Shown here piece after piece: positions 6,927 to 15,726 of a stretch of DNA of 63,968 nucleotides. The stretch lies in NCBI RefSeq assembly GCF_003569765.1, contig NZ_QXMG01000033.1:1-63968 (forward strand). Reading direction: 5' to 3'. The notes under the pieces were generated by a model. The model did not search any database, had not been told where the DNA came from, and saw nothing but the letters and a program-made list of their open reading frames with translations. The stretch comes from Caldimonas tepidiphila. GTDB lineage: Bacteria; Pseudomonadota; Gammaproteobacteria; Burkholderiales; Burkholderiaceae_C. The translations under genes were made by a program, and so were the position numbers. Each line of letters opens with the position of its first letter. Positions within the stretch are counted from its first letter, which is position 1.

Positions 6927-9257
6927 ATGAAGTACCTCGTCGCCGTCCGCGCGCTGTGCGAGTTCACCGCCAGGACGGGCGACCTCGACCTGCGCTTCAC
7001 CCCCTCGCCGACCGCGCAGGAAGGCATCGCCGGCCACGCGGCGGTCGCGGCGCGGCGCGGCGCCGGCTACCAGGCCGAGCTGAGCCTCGCCGGCGAGTAC
7101 AAGGCGCTGACGGTGCGCGGCCGCGCCGACGGCTACGACGCGGCCCGGAACCGGCTCGACGAGGTCAAGACCCATCGGGGCGACCTCGCCACGCTGCCGG
7201 ACAACCATCGTGCGCTGCACTGGGCGCAGGCCCGGGTCTACGGCTGGCTGCTGTGCGAGAAGCTGGGCCTCGCGGAGCTGCAGCTGGCGCTGGTCTACTA
7301 CGACGTCGGCACGCAGAAGGAGACCGTCCTCGAGGAGCGGCACGAGGCGGCCGCGCTGCGTGCCTTCGCCGAGGCGCTGTGCGAGCGATTCCTGGCCTGG
7401 GCCGAACGGGAGCTGGCGCACCGCGAGGCGCGCGACGCGGCGCTCGCGGCGCTGCGCTTCCCGCACGCGGAGTTCCGTCCCGGGCAGCGCCAGCTCGCCG
7501 AGGCCGTCTACAACGCCGCGCGCAGCGGCCGCTGCCTGATGGCGCAGGCGCCCACCGGCATCGGCAAGACCGTCGGCACCGTGTTCCCGCTGCTCAAGGC
7601 CTGCCCCGGGCAGGCGATCGACCGCGTCTTCTTCCTCACCGCGAAGGGCCCGGGGCGGCGGCTCGCGCTCGACGCGCTGGCGCTGCTGCGCGGCGGGGGG
7701 CAGGGGGACGCGCCGGCTGCGATGCCGCTGCGGGTGCTGGAGCTCGTCGCGCGCGAGCAGGCCTGCGAGCACCCGGAGCTGGCCTGCCACGGTGAGTCCT
7801 GCCCGCTCGCGCGCGGCTTCTACGACCGCCTGCCCGGCGCGCGCCTCGCGGCGCTCGACGGCCGGCTGCTCGACCGCGAGTCGCTGCGCGCGGTGGCGCT
7901 CGAGCACGAGGTCTGCCCCTACTACCTCGGGCAGGAGCTGGCGCGCTGGTGCGACGTCGCGGTCGGCGACTACAACCACTACTTCGACCTCAACGCGCTG
8001 CTGCACGGCCTCGCGCAGGCCGACGGGCGGCGCGTCGCGCTGCTGGTGGACGAGGCGCACAACCTGGTCGAGCGCGCCCGGCGCATGTACTCGGCCGAGC
8101 TCGACCAGTCGGTGCTTGCGCGGCTGCGCCGCTCGGCGCCCGCGGCGCTGAAGTCGCCGCTGGAGCGGCTCAACCGCTGCTGGAATGCGCTCAACCGCGA
8201 ACAGGCCGAGGACTACCGGGCGTACGAGGAGCCGCCCGCGAAGCTCGCCGGCGCGCTGCAGCAGGCGAGCGCGGCGATCGCGGAGCACCTTGCCGAGCAT
8301 CCCGCCGGCCTCGACAGCGAGCTGCTCGCCTTCCATTTCGACGCGCTGCACTTCGCGCGCGTGCTCGAGCTCTTCGGCGCGCACTCGCTGTTCGAGCTGG
8401 CGCGCGACGCGGCGCCGGCCGAGGGTGCGCGGGGCCGTCGCGGCTCGCGGCTGGGGCTGCGCAACGTCGTGCCGGCGCCCTTCATCGCGCCGCGCTTCGC
8501 CGCCGCGCACACCGCCACGCTGTTCTCCGCGACGCTCGTGCCGCGGCACTTCCATGCCGACCTGCTCGGCCTGCCCGAGGACACGGCCTGGGTGGACGTC
8601 GATTCGCCCTTCGGGGCGGAGCAGCTGCGCGTGCACGTCGTCGCCGACGTCTCGACGCGCTGGCAGCACCGCGAGGCCTCGCTCGCGCCGATCGTGGCGC
8701 TGATGGCGCGGCAGTACGCGGCGCAGCCCGGCAACTACCTCGCCTTCTTCAGCAGCTTCGACTACCTCGAGCGCGCCGCGGCGCTGTTCGCCGAGCGCCA
8801 TCCGGGGATCCCGATGTGGCAGCAGTCGCGCGGCATGGACCCCGCGCAGCGCGAGGCCTTCCTCGCGCGCTTCGCGGAAGGCGGGCGGGGCATCGGTTTC
8901 GCGGTGCTCGGCGGCGCCTTCGGCGAGGGCATCGACCTGCCCGGCGAGCGGCTGATCGGCGCCTTCGTCGCGACGCTCGGGCTGCCGCCGCTGAACCCCG
9001 TCAACGAGCAGATCAAGGCGCGCATGCAGGCGGCCTTCGGTGCCGGTCACGACTACACCTATCTCTACCCGGGACTGCAGAAGGTGGTGCAGGCCGCCGG
9101 CCGCGTGATCCGCACGCCCGAGGACCGCGGCGTCGTCTACCTGATCGATGACCGCTTCGCGCAGGCGCGCGTGCGGCGCCTGCTGCCCGGCTGGTGGCAC
9201 ATCGGGCCGCTCGTGCGAGTGCGCGCGCTGCTCAGCGGGGACGACGCAGCGGCGTGA
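6927..9257 (+). CDS. DinG/XPD-like iron-sulfur DNA helicase with N-terminal nuclease-like domain
   Basis: The 776-residue protein begins with a PD-(D/E)XK-like module (YDAARNRLDEVKTHRG, residues about 72-88). The superfamily 2 helicase follows: Walker A APTGIGKT near 208-215, DEAH in LLVDEAHNLVER near 374, and C-terminal motif VI in QAAGRVIRTPEDRG. Four cysteines between motifs I and II (three in CEHPELACHGESC near 278-292, one in EVCPYY near 330) fit the 4Fe-4S cluster of XPD/DinG enzymes. It probably unwinds 5-prime to 3-prime at repair or replication intermediates. The gene is alone on its strand and its last 26 bases overlap the convergent yihY gene. Confidence 0.88.
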   Translation: MKYLVAVRALCEFTARTGDLDLRFTPSPTAQEGIAGHAAVAARRGAGYQAELSLAGEYKALTVRGRADGYDAARNRLDEVKTHRGDLATLPDNHRALHWAQARVYGWLLCEKLGLAELQLALVYYDVGTQKETVLEERHEAAALRAFAEALCERFLAWAERELAHREARDAALAALRFPHAEFRPGQRQLAEAVYNAARSGRCLMAQAPTGIGKTVGTVFPLLKACPGQAIDRVFFLTAKGPGRRLALDALALLRGGGQGDAPAAMPLRVLELVAREQACEHPELACHGESCPLARGFYDRLPGARLAALDGRLLDRESLRAVALEHEVCPYYLGQELARWCDVAVGDYNHYFDLNALLHGLAQADGRRVALLVDEAHNLVERARRMYSAELDQSVLARLRRSAPAALKSPLERLNRCWNALNREQAEDYRAYEEPPAKLAGALQQASAAIAEHLAEHPAGLDSELLAFHFDALHFARVLELFGAHSLFELARDAAPAEGARGRRGSRLGLRNVVPAPFIAPRFAAAHTATLFSATLVPRHFHADLLGLPEDTAWVDVDSPFGAEQLRVHVVADVSTRWQHREASLAPIVALMARQYAAQPGNYLAFFSSFDYLERAAALFAERHPGIPMWQQSRGMDPAQREAFLARFAEGGRGIGFAVLGGAFGEGIDLPGERLIGAFVATLGLPPLNPVNEQIKARMQAAFGAGHDYTYLYPGLQKVVQAAGRVIRTPEDRGVVYLIDDRFAQARVRRLLPGWWHIGPLVRVRALLSGDDAAA

Positions 9258-10176
9258 CCGGGGCGCGGGGCGGGGGGCCGTCCGGCCGGCCCGGGACGCC
9301 CTGCCGCTCGCGCTGGCCCTCGACCTTCTCGCCCTTTTCCTTGCCCTGCGGCGCGTGGTGCTCGACGAGCGCGTTGATCTCCGAGCCGAGCAGCAGCACC
9401 AGGCCCGCGATGTAGAGCCACATCATCAGCACCACCACCGCGCCGAGGCTGCCGTAGGTGGCGCTGTAGTCCTCGAAGTTGGCGGTGTAGAACTGGAAGC
9501 CGAGCGAGGCGAGGATGAGCAGCAGCACGCTCAGCAGGCTGCCCGGCGTGATGAAGGCGAAGTCCTGCTTGACGTTGGGGCCCCAGTAGTAGATCAGCGC
9601 GAAGCCCAGCAGCAGCGCGAGCACGATCATCACCCAGCGGAACACCACGAAGAAGGTCAGCAGCGTCTGGCTGAAGCCGAAGCGGTTGCCGATCCAGTCC
9701 TGCATCATGCCGCCCGCCACGATCAGCGAGAAGGCGCCGATCACCAGCACGCCGAACAGGATGCTCAGCCCGAGCGCGGTGAGGCGCGCGCGGATGAAGC
9801 TGCGCGCCTCCTCCACGTCGTAGGTCTTGTTGAGCTGCTGCATGATCGCGTACATGCCCGCCGACGCCGCCCACAGCGTCGCGAGCAATCCGAAGGACAG
9901 CAGCCCGCCGCGCGGCTTGCTCGTGATCTCGGACACCACGCCCGAGAACATTTCCGCGGCGTTCGCGGGCAAGGCCTGTCCCAGCAGGTCCATGATCGCC
10001 CGGTCGACGTTCGGGATCGGCAGGTAGGGCAGCAGCGCCATGACGAAGATCATGGCCGGGAAGATCGCGAGCGTGAGCCAGAAGCCCAGCGTCGCCGCGC
10101 CGTTGAAGACGTCGTCCTCGTTGATCTCGTCGTAGAGCTCGCGCAGGAAGCGGCTCAGCGGGATTCCGTAGACCAT
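9232..10176 (-). CDS. YihY/BrkB family inner-membrane protein
   Basis: The 314-residue protein has six predicted membrane segments and the YihY features GAATLGFWLTLAIFPAMIF near the start, WAASAGMYAIMQQLNKTYDV in the middle, and GSLGAVVVLMMWLYIAGLVLLLGSEINA near the end. Once thought to be RNase BN, the family is now regarded as membrane proteins of unknown role. The C-terminal tail after residue 280 is charged and proline-rich. The gene lies downstream of rluA and trhO on the same strand and overlaps the helicase end by 26 bases. Confidence 0.92.
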   Translation of the reverse strand: MVYGIPLSRFLRELYDEINEDDVFNGAATLGFWLTLAIFPAMIFVMALLPYLPIPNVDRAIMDLLGQALPANAAEMFSGVVSEITSKPRGGLLSFGLLATLWAASAGMYAIMQQLNKTYDVEEARSFIRARLTALGLSILFGVLVIGAFSLIVAGGMMQDWIGNRFGFSQTLLTFFVVFRWVMIVLALLLGFALIYYWGPNVKQDFAFITPGSLLSVLLLILASLGFQFYTANFEDYSATYGSLGAVVVLMMWLYIAGLVLLLGSEINALVEHHAPQGKEKGEKVEGQRERQGVPGRPDGPPPRAPVTPLRRPR

Positions 10177-10261
10177 GTCGGCTCCTCCTCACGCAATTGG
10201 GGGCGGGCGCGGGACTGCGCTTCCACCGCCAAGCAAGCGCCGTTCCCCCGAGGGTACGGCG

Positions 10262-11200
10262 TCAATACGCCGTGCCGCCGAGGCGCAGTCGGCGCCGGCT
10301 CTCGAAGCGGCGGGCCTCGCCGGTCACAGGGTCCGTGAAGGCGATCTCGCGCGCCAGCAGCTGCAGCGGGCGGTCGTAGTCGGGTTCGGCGCCCGGCGCG
10401 ATCGCGGGCTGCAATTCCGGGTAGATCGTGTCGCCGACGATCGGGATGCCGAGCGCCGCCAGGTGCGCACGCAGCTGGTGTTTGCGGCCGGTGTGCGGCC
10501 GCAGCCGGTAGTGCGCCAGCTCGCCGTGGCGCGCGATCAGCTCGATGCCTGTCTCGGCGTTCGGCTCGCCCGGCACCTCGCGCATCTGCATGAAGGACTC
10601 GCCCTCGCACTCCTCGAGCCGGCTGCGGTGCAGTGCCGGCAGCGCGAGGTCATCGCGCCACGGCGCGAGCGCCTCGTAGACCTTGCGCACCTGCCGGTCG
10701 CGGAACAGCGCCTGGTAGCGGTGGCGCGTCTCGGGCCGGATGCTGAACAGCACCACGCCTGCGGTCTCGCGGTCGAGCCGGTGCATCGGCACCAGGGTTT
10801 CGATGCCGAGCTGCCGCTTCAGCCGCACCAGCAGCGTCTCCTGCAGCCAACGGCCCTTGGGCGTCATCGGCAGGAAGTGCGGCTTGTCAGCGGCGACGAG
10901 CCACTCGTCGCGGAACAGCACCTCGGCCTCGAAGGGGATGCGCGGCTGGGGCGGCAGCTGCCGCCAGTACCACAGCCGCGCGTGCGGCGTGCAGGGCGCG
11001 TCGGCCGCGAGCGGCCGGCCCTGCGCGTCGAGCACCTCGCCGCGCGCGAGCCGCTCGCGCCAGTCCGACTCGGGCACCAGCGGCAGCCGCTCCGCAAGGA
11101 AGGCCAGCACGTTCGGCCAGGCGCGCGAGGGCATCACGACGCAGCTCGCGCTGACGCCGTCGCGCATCGGCGGCGCCCAGTCGGGCTTCGGCCGCGTCAT
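10262..11200 (-). CDS. RluA-family RNA pseudouridine synthase
   Basis: The 312-residue protein carries the RluA active-site box MHRLDRETAGVV near residues 138-149 (catalytic Asp in RLDRET), ALAPWRDD and the C-terminal GRKHQLRAHLAALG box. It would isomerise uridines in rRNA or tRNA. No clear S4 domain is visible at the N-terminus, so it is closer to the RluA/TruC/YciL-unlike short group than to RluC/D. The ATG at 11200 overlaps the trhO stop by 4 bases (ATGA), so the two RNA-modification genes are co-translated. Confidence 0.9.
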   Translation of the reverse strand: MTRPKPDWAPPMRDGVSASCVVMPSRAWPNVLAFLAERLPLVPESDWRERLARGEVLDAQGRPLAADAPCTPHARLWYWRQLPPQPRIPFEAEVLFRDEWLVAADKPHFLPMTPKGRWLQETLLVRLKRQLGIETLVPMHRLDRETAGVVLFSIRPETRHRYQALFRDRQVRKVYEALAPWRDDLALPALHRSRLEECEGESFMQMREVPGEPNAETGIELIARHGELAHYRLRPHTGRKHQLRAHLAALGIPIVGDTIYPELQPAIAPGAEPDYDRPLQLLAREIAFTDPVTGEARRFESRRRLRLGGTAY

Positions 11201-12081
11201 CGCGCGCTGCCGTCGCCGCCCGCCGCGCCGGCGTCGAGGCGCAGCGCGCGCTCCAGCCGCCAGGCCTCGTCCGGCCGCGCCGGGTCGTAGACCTCGGCCG
11301 CGGTGGTCGGCGTCTCGCGCAGCCGCGCGTCGAGCGCGATGCGGTTGTCGAACACGAAGCACTCGCCGAGCCAGTCGCGGTCGGCGTCGGGCAGGGTCTG
11401 GCAGTAGTTCAGGATGCCGCCGTCGAGCTGCAGGACCTCGAGGCCGAGTTCCTGCCGCATCCAGCCCGCGGTCTTCTCGCAGCGGATGCCGCCGGTGCAG
11501 TACATCGCAACGCGCTGCCCGGCCGCCTTCCAGGCCGGCGCATGCGCGCGCGCGTAGTCCGCGAACTCCCGAAAGCTCCCCACGCCCGGGTCGATCGCGC
11601 CGCGGAAGCGCCCGAGCCGGTACTCGAAGCTGTTGCGGTTGTCGATCACCACCACGTCGTCCTGCATGAGCAGCTCGCGCCAGGCCTGCGGGCCGAGCCG
11701 GCCGGCGTCCTCGCGCTGCGGCTCGGGGCCGGACGCGCCGTCGACGCCGAAGGCGACGATCTCCGGCTTCAGGCGCAGCGCCATCTGGGCGTAGGGGCGC
11801 GTCGTGCAGGCGCTGCGCTTGAACACGATGCGTGCGAAGGCGCCGCCGAAAGCCGGGTCGCCGATGAGTGCCGCCTCGAAGGTCTCCACCGCCTCCGGGG
11901 CGCCGGCCACCGCGCCGCTGATGCCCTCCGCGGCCACGATGATGCTGCCCTCCAGCTCCCGGGTGAGCACGCGCAGCGCGTCGAGCACCGCGCGCGGCGA
12001 GGCGAGCGGCACGAACTCGTAGAAGGCGCTGTGCAGCAAGCCGGGCGTTCCAGGGGCGGCGGGGGCAGGGCGGGCGGACAT
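11197..12081 (-). CDS. trhO: tRNA uridine(34) hydroxylase, rhodanese family
   Basis: The 294-residue protein matches the TrhO/YceA family: an N-terminal acylphosphatase-like domain (SAFYEFVPL, EGSIIVAAEGISG, DPAFGGAFARIVFKRS) and a rhodanese domain with VVIDNRNSFEYRLGRF and the catalytic loop MYCTGGIRCEK, Cys near residue 189. TrhO makes 5-hydroxyuridine at the wobble position of tRNA using oxygen. The start at 12081 gives the usual short N-terminus. Next downstream by a 4-base overlap is the rluA-type gene. Confidence 0.93.
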   Translation of the reverse strand: MSARPAPAAPGTPGLLHSAFYEFVPLASPRAVLDALRVLTRELEGSIIVAAEGISGAVAGAPEAVETFEAALIGDPAFGGAFARIVFKRSACTTRPYAQMALRLKPEIVAFGVDGASGPEPQREDAGRLGPQAWRELLMQDDVVVIDNRNSFEYRLGRFRGAIDPGVGSFREFADYARAHAPAWKAAGQRVAMYCTGGIRCEKTAGWMRQELGLEVLQLDGGILNYCQTLPDADRDWLGECFVFDNRIALDARLRETPTTAAEVYDPARPDEAWRLERALRLDAGAAGGDGSAR

Positions 12082-12374
12082 GGGGCGCGATTGTCGCGCA
12101 GGGGGGATGACCCGTGCGGCGGGGACGGCAGCCGGCCGGAACCTGCTCGACGACTGGATCGTGGTGGACCGGGTGAGCCACAGGAAGCCCGGCAAGCAGC
12201 GCCCGCGGGTGTTCGGCATCGGGAAGCCGCTCGACACCCGCTACCGCGACATCTTCGCTCAGACCGTGGCGACGGCCGCGCCGCCAGCGCGCGGGCCGCT
12301 CACCGCGAGGAGCGGACCCGGGCTCGCGCTGTCCCCGCGGTGGCCCGGCTGCGGATGCGGCAGCGGCAGCCGCC

Positions 12375-13172
12375 TCAGGGCACGGCTCGGTGCACCGGCA
12401 CCGCGTGCAGCCCCTGCGCGAGGCTCGCGGCGCCGGCGGTGTCGACCAGCACGCAGCGCTTGCCGTGGCGGCGGCAGTGGTCCTCGACGCGCCAGAAGGC
12501 GTCGTGGCTCAGGCAGCCCGTCTGGCAGATGACGAGATCGGCGGCGGCGAGGCTGGTCTCGAGTTGCGTCGCCGGCCCGGCGTCTGCGCCGTCGTGGTGG
12601 AGGAAGCGCCCGCCGGTGCATTCGACGAGGCGCCGGCAGGCCGGCAGCGCCGCGGCCCCGGTGCCGACCCACAGCACCGCCTTGTCGCGCAGCGAGCCGA
12701 GCGCGCCGTGGGGTGGCAGCGGCTCGCCGTTGTGCGGCTGCGCCGGGCCCGGGGTTCCGCCCGCCTCGGGCCGGGACCCGAGCGCCTGGCGGCGCCAGTG
12801 GGCCAGCTCCCGCTCCAGCTCGGCGATCCGCGCGTGCGGGTCGTCCGCGGGACGCGGGGACGCGCAGGACGCGAGAGCGGGGAAGCCGGCCAGTGCGTCG
12901 CGCAGCACCGCGACCAGCGTGTCGCGCACGATCAGCTCGCCGCGCAGCCGCACCAACTGCGCCTCCTGCTCCGCGATGCAGGCCGCGCCCGCGGTGATCG
13001 CGCGCGAGCAGCGCTGCTGCGCGGCCGCGAGCTCGCGCAGCAGCACGCCGTGCTCCCTCACCAGCTCGGCGTGGCGCTGCAGCTCGACGCGCCGCGCCGC
13101 CTCCTGCTCCTGCCAGCGCCGCCGGCGGCGGCCCGCCATCCCGACGCCCAGCGGCCAGTCCTTGTCGCCCAT
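12375..13172 (-). CDS. DUF2325 domain protein with long coiled coil
   Basis: The 265-residue protein has a charged helical N-terminal half (about 10-135, with long Glu/Arg/Leu runs typical of coiled coil) and a C-terminal DUF2325 domain: VLWVGTGAAALPACRRLVECTGG, then HHDGADAG, DLVICQTGCLSHDAFWRVEDHCRRHGK. DUF2325 folds like a small Rossmann-type domain; its function is not established. The ATG at 13172 is preceded by GGAGGAGAGG-like ribosome-binding sequence. A Fur box lies about 75 bases upstream, so iron control is likely. The 293 bases to trhO (12082-12374) contain a short open frame of no recognisable family. Confidence 0.8.
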   Translation of the reverse strand: MGDKDWPLGVGMAGRRRRRWQEQEAARRVELQRHAELVREHGVLLRELAAAQQRCSRAITAGAACIAEQEAQLVRLRGELIVRDTLVAVLRDALAGFPALASCASPRPADDPHARIAELERELAHWRRQALGSRPEAGGTPGPAQPHNGEPLPPHGALGSLRDKAVLWVGTGAAALPACRRLVECTGGRFLHHDGADAGPATQLETSLAAADLVICQTGCLSHDAFWRVEDHCRRHGKRCVLVDTAGAASLAQGLHAVPVHRAVP

Positions 13173-13245
13173 CTCCGCCTCTCCTCCCACCGGGGGACGC
13201 GGGAGCACCGGCCCCCGCGCGATTGTCCTTGGAGCGCCACTGTAT

Positions 13246-13260
13246 TGAGAATAATTCTCG
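13246..13260. promoter_or_regulatory. Fur box
   Basis: TGAGAAT-A-ATTCTCG is a 7-1-7 inverted repeat with a perfect 13-base palindromic core (13247-13259), a close match to the Fur consensus. It sits between divergent genes: 74 bases upstream of the DUF2325 gene and 183 bases upstream of the bacterioferritin gene. Position fits repression of the DUF2325 gene best. Confidence 0.75.
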
Positions 13261-13442
13261 TTTGCAAGCCCGACGCTGCGCGCACGCACCGGCCGGATGG
13301 GCGGGGAGGGCAGGCGATCGCCCATCGGAGGTCGGGCCGGGGTGGCGGCGTCGTCCCGCTGCTGGGTCAGAGCGCGTCAGTACCGGTCCGGCGGGATTGA
13401 GGCAAGATCGGCCGTTTCCACGATCAAGAAATGGTCTTCCGC

Positions 13443-13910
13443 ATGCAAGGAAACCCCGCCGTCCTCGCCGCCCTCGACGCGCTGCTCGCCAACGAGCTGG
13501 CCGCGCGTGACCAGTACTTCATCCATTCGCGCATGCTGTCGGAGTGGGGGCTGCACCGGGTGGCGGCGCGCATCGCCCACGAGATGGAGGACGAGACCGC
13601 CCACGCCGACGCGCTGATCCGGCGCATCCTGATGCTGGGCGGCACGCCGCGGATGAGGCCGGCGGAGCTGAACGTGGGGGCGGACGTGCCCGGGATCTTC
13701 CGCAACGACCTCGCGGTGGAGCTGGCGGTCGTGGATGACCTGCGCGAGGTGATCGCGCTGTGCGAGGGCGAGCGCGACTACGTCACGCGCGGGCTGCTGC
13801 TGCCGATGCTCGAGGACACCGAGCAGGACCATGCGCACTGGCTGGAGCAGCAGCTGCGCCTGATCGACCTCGTGGGGCTGCCCAACTACCTGCAGAGCCA
13901 GATGGGTTGA
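13443..13910 (+). CDS. bfr: Bacterioferritin, subunit without the haem-ligand methionine
   Basis: The 155-residue four-helix protein starts MQGNPAVLAALDALLANEL, the usual Bfr N-terminus, so the ATG at 13443 is chosen over an in-frame one 12 bases earlier. The ferroxidase ligands Glu18, Glu51, His54, Glu93 (E. coli Glu94), Glu127 and His130 are all present. The residue equivalent to haem-binding Met52 is Thr (EDETAHAD). Subunits of this kind occur in two-gene bacterioferritins (alpha type in Pseudomonas putida), where another subunit supplies Met52. No second bfr gene is in the window. It stores iron in a 24-mer in the cytoplasm. A Fur box is 183 bases upstream. Confidence 0.95.
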   Translation: MQGNPAVLAALDALLANELAARDQYFIHSRMLSEWGLHRVAARIAHEMEDETAHADALIRRILMLGGTPRMRPAELNVGADVPGIFRNDLAVELAVVDDLREVIALCEGERDYVTRGLLLPMLEDTEQDHAHWLEQQLRLIDLVGLPNYLQSQMG

Positions 13911-13928
13911 GGGGCGGGGGCGTCCGGG

Positions 13929-13972
13929 GCCCGCCCGGCGCTCTCCCGCCGGAGGCCCGGCGCCGGCCGGGC
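13929..13972. terminator. GC-rich hairpin between convergent genes
   Basis: GCCCGCCCGGCGC at 13929-13941 pairs with GCGCCGGCCGGGC at 13960-13972 at 12 of 13 positions, with an 18-base loop. It lies between the ends of bfr and the fasciclin gene. No U-run follows on either strand. Confidence 0.45.
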
Positions 13973-14006
13973 AGGCGCCGCGGCCGCGCACGTGCCCCGC
14001 CTTGCC

Positions 14007-14459
14007 TCACTTGGGCATCAGCACCCGGTCGATGACGTGGATGACGCCATTGCTGGCGACGATGTCGGTCTTCACCACCTTGGCCTGGTCGACCGAGACG
14101 CCGCCCTGCGTGCTGACCGTCAGCGCCTTGCCCTGAACCGTGGGGACCGAGCCGGCCTTCACGTCCTTGGCCAGCACCTTCGACGGCACGACGTGGTAGG
14201 TGAGCACCTGGGTGAGCTTGGCCTTGTCCTTCAGCAGCGCGTCGAGCTGCTCCTTCGGGACCTTGGCGAAGGCCTCGTCGCTCGGGGCGAAGACCGTGAA
14301 CGGCCCGGGGCCCTTGAGCGTGTTCACGAGGTCCGCCTGCTTGACGGCAGCCACCAGCGTCTGGAACGTGCCCGCCGATACGGCGGTGTCGACGATGTCC
14401 GCAGCCTGCGCGGCGAAGGAGCCGAAGGTCAGGGCGGTAGCGAGCAGGATCTTTCTCAT
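14007..14459 (-). CDS. Secreted fasciclin-domain protein
   Basis: The 150-residue protein has a signal peptide ([19 protein letters not shown], cleavage after AQA) and one fasciclin (FAS1) domain with [15 protein letters not shown] and the H box YHVVPSKVL, ending in [16 protein letters not shown]1 domains mediate adhesion or protein contacts outside the cell. The gene is transcribed away from the CarH-like regulator, and the palindromes at 14543-14566 and 14610-14624 lie upstream of its start, so it is a likely target of that regulator and perhaps light-controlled. Confidence 0.93.
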   Translation of the reverse strand: MRKILLATALTFGSFAAQAADIVDTAVSAGTFQTLVAAVKQADLVNTLKGPGPFTVFAPSDEAFAKVPKEQLDALLKDKAKLTQVLTYHVVPSKVLAKDVKAGSVPTVQGKALTVSTQGGVSVDQAKVVKTDIVASNGVIHVIDRVLMPK

Positions 14460-14542
14460 CAGCAACTCCATCAGGTTCCATCGGTTCGGAAGGTGGCGCG
14501 CCCGACCCGCGGAAGGAGGTGCGGTGGAAGCACTGCCACGGC

Positions 14543-14566
14543 CCTGTTTGTCTAGGACAAAACAGG
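14543..14566. promoter_or_regulatory. Operator-like palindrome between fasciclin gene and CarH-like regulator
   Basis: CCTGTTTGTC and GACAAAACAGG flank a TAG centre; the arms match over ten bases with one extra A. The core TTTGTC-N3-GACAAA is the same as in the second palindrome at 14610-14624. The site is 84 bases upstream of the fasciclin start and 50 upstream of the regulator start, where an operator for both divergent genes would sit. Confidence 0.6.
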
Positions 14567-14609
14567 TGCTGATGGGAATGCTAGACGCAAATCGCCTCGT
14601 GATCAACAA

Positions 14610-14624
14610 TTTGTCCATGACAAA
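14610..14624. promoter_or_regulatory. Second operator-like palindrome, overlapping the regulator start codon
   Basis: TTTGTC-CAT-GACAAA is a perfect 6-3-6 palindrome. The proposed ATG of the CarH-like gene (14617) lies inside it, so binding there would block its own expression. It shares its half-site with the palindrome at 14543-14566. Confidence 0.6.
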
Positions 14625-15561
14625 AGAAGTGAACTTGCGCGAGTTGTCCATCGCCGACGTCGAGCGCGACACCGGGCTGGGCAAGGACACGCTGCGCGTG
14701 TGGGAGCGGCGCTACGGCTTCCCGCAGCCCGGGCGCGATGCGCTGGGCGAACGCAGCTACGCCCCGGCGCAGGTGGAGAAGCTGCGCGTGATCAAGCGCC
14801 TGATGGACGCCGGCCACCGGCCCGGGCAGCTGGTGTCGCGCAGCCTGGCGGAGCTGCAGGAGCTCGCCGGCGCGACCCCCGCCCCGGCGCCGTCGCCCGC
14901 CGGGGTCCGGCGCAAGGGCGGGCGCGACGGCGAGGCGGACGAGCTGCTCGCGCTGCTCGGGCGCGCTGACGCGCCGGCGCTGCGCCACACGCTGCTGGGC
15001 GCGCGCAACCGCCTCGGGCTGCGCGACTTCGTCATCGAGTTCGTCGCGCCGCTCGCCACCCGGGTCGGCGAGGCCTGGATGAGGGGGGAGCTGCGCATCT
15101 ACGAGGAGCACCTGTTCACCGAGTGCGTGCAGGCCGTGCTGCACGAGGCCCTCCTCGGCCTGCCCCCGGGCCGGGGAAGTCCGCGGGTGCTGCTCGCCAC
15201 GATGCCGGGCGAGCCCCACGGTCTGGGCCTGCTGATGGCGCAGGCCCTGCTCGCGCTGGAGGGCGCCGAGTGCCTGTCGCTGGGCGTGCAGGTGCCGCTG
15301 GACGACATCGCCGCTGCGGCGGCGGCCTGGCGGGCCGACATCGTCGCGCTGAGCGTCACGGGCTGCATGAAGCGCAACCTGGTGCTGGCGAGCCTCGCGC
15401 AGCTGCGGGAGCAGTTGCCCGGCGGGGTTGCGCTGTGGGTGGGCGGCGGCGCACCGGCGCTGGGCCGGCGTGCGCCCGAGGGGCTGGTGCGGGTGGCCGC
15501 GCTTGCGGCGATCGGCGAGGCGCTGTCGCGCTGGCGCGAGCGACCCGACTTCCCGGCATGA
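14617..15561 (+). CDS. MerR-type regulator with B12-binding domain, CarH/LitR-like photoreceptor candidate
   Basis: The 314-residue protein has a MerR helix-turn-helix ([28 protein letters not shown], residues about 10-37), a Pro-rich linker (about 85-105), a helical cap and a cobalamin-binding Rossmann domain. The cap carries W-x9-EH (W near 154, EH near 164), the signature of light-sensing CarH/LitR proteins that use adenosylcobalamin. The B12 ligand appears as ExHxxG (GEPHGLG, His near 201), where DxHxxG is more usual. In the dark such proteins bind as tetramers and repress; light splits the Co-C bond and releases DNA. The start at 14617 gives the usual short N-terminus; an ATG at 14578 is possible. 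The divergent fasciclin gene is the likely partner. Confidence 0.85.
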   Translation: MTKEVNLRELSIADVERDTGLGKDTLRVWERRYGFPQPGRDALGERSYAPAQVEKLRVIKRLMDAGHRPGQLVSRSLAELQELAGATPAPAPSPAGVRRKGGRDGEADELLALLGRADAPALRHTLLGARNRLGLRDFVIEFVAPLATRVGEAWMRGELRIYEEHLFTECVQAVLHEALLGLPPGRGSPRVLLATMPGEPHGLGLLMAQALLALEGAECLSLGVQVPLDDIAAAAAAWRADIVALSVTGCMKRNLVLASLAQLREQLPGGVALWVGGGAPALGRRAPEGLVRVAALAAIGEALSRWRERPDFPA

Positions 15562-15726
15562 CGCGGCGGCCGGCTCGCGCCCGCGCCGCGAGGTCCCGGG
15601 GCGCGGGATCCGCCGGCGCCGTCGCAAGGCATGCCGTTTGCAGGAGTCCTTGCATCACCTGATGCCCGCAGCGCCTGCGCTCCGTCCGGGACGCGCCCTC
15701 CGGGTCTCGCCGAGGAAGGTGCATCG

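Noticed and set aside
12107-12532. Plus-strand open frame between trhO and the DUF2325 gene
   Set aside because: The first 45 codons look protein-like but the frame runs antisense into the DUF2325 gene and matches no family I know. Not enough to call a gene.
14543-14566. PpsR/CrtJ site (TGT-N12-ACA) in the fasciclin-regulator gap
   Set aside because: The spacing does not give the TGT-N12-ACA pattern; the TTTGTC-N3-GACAAA palindrome is a better description.
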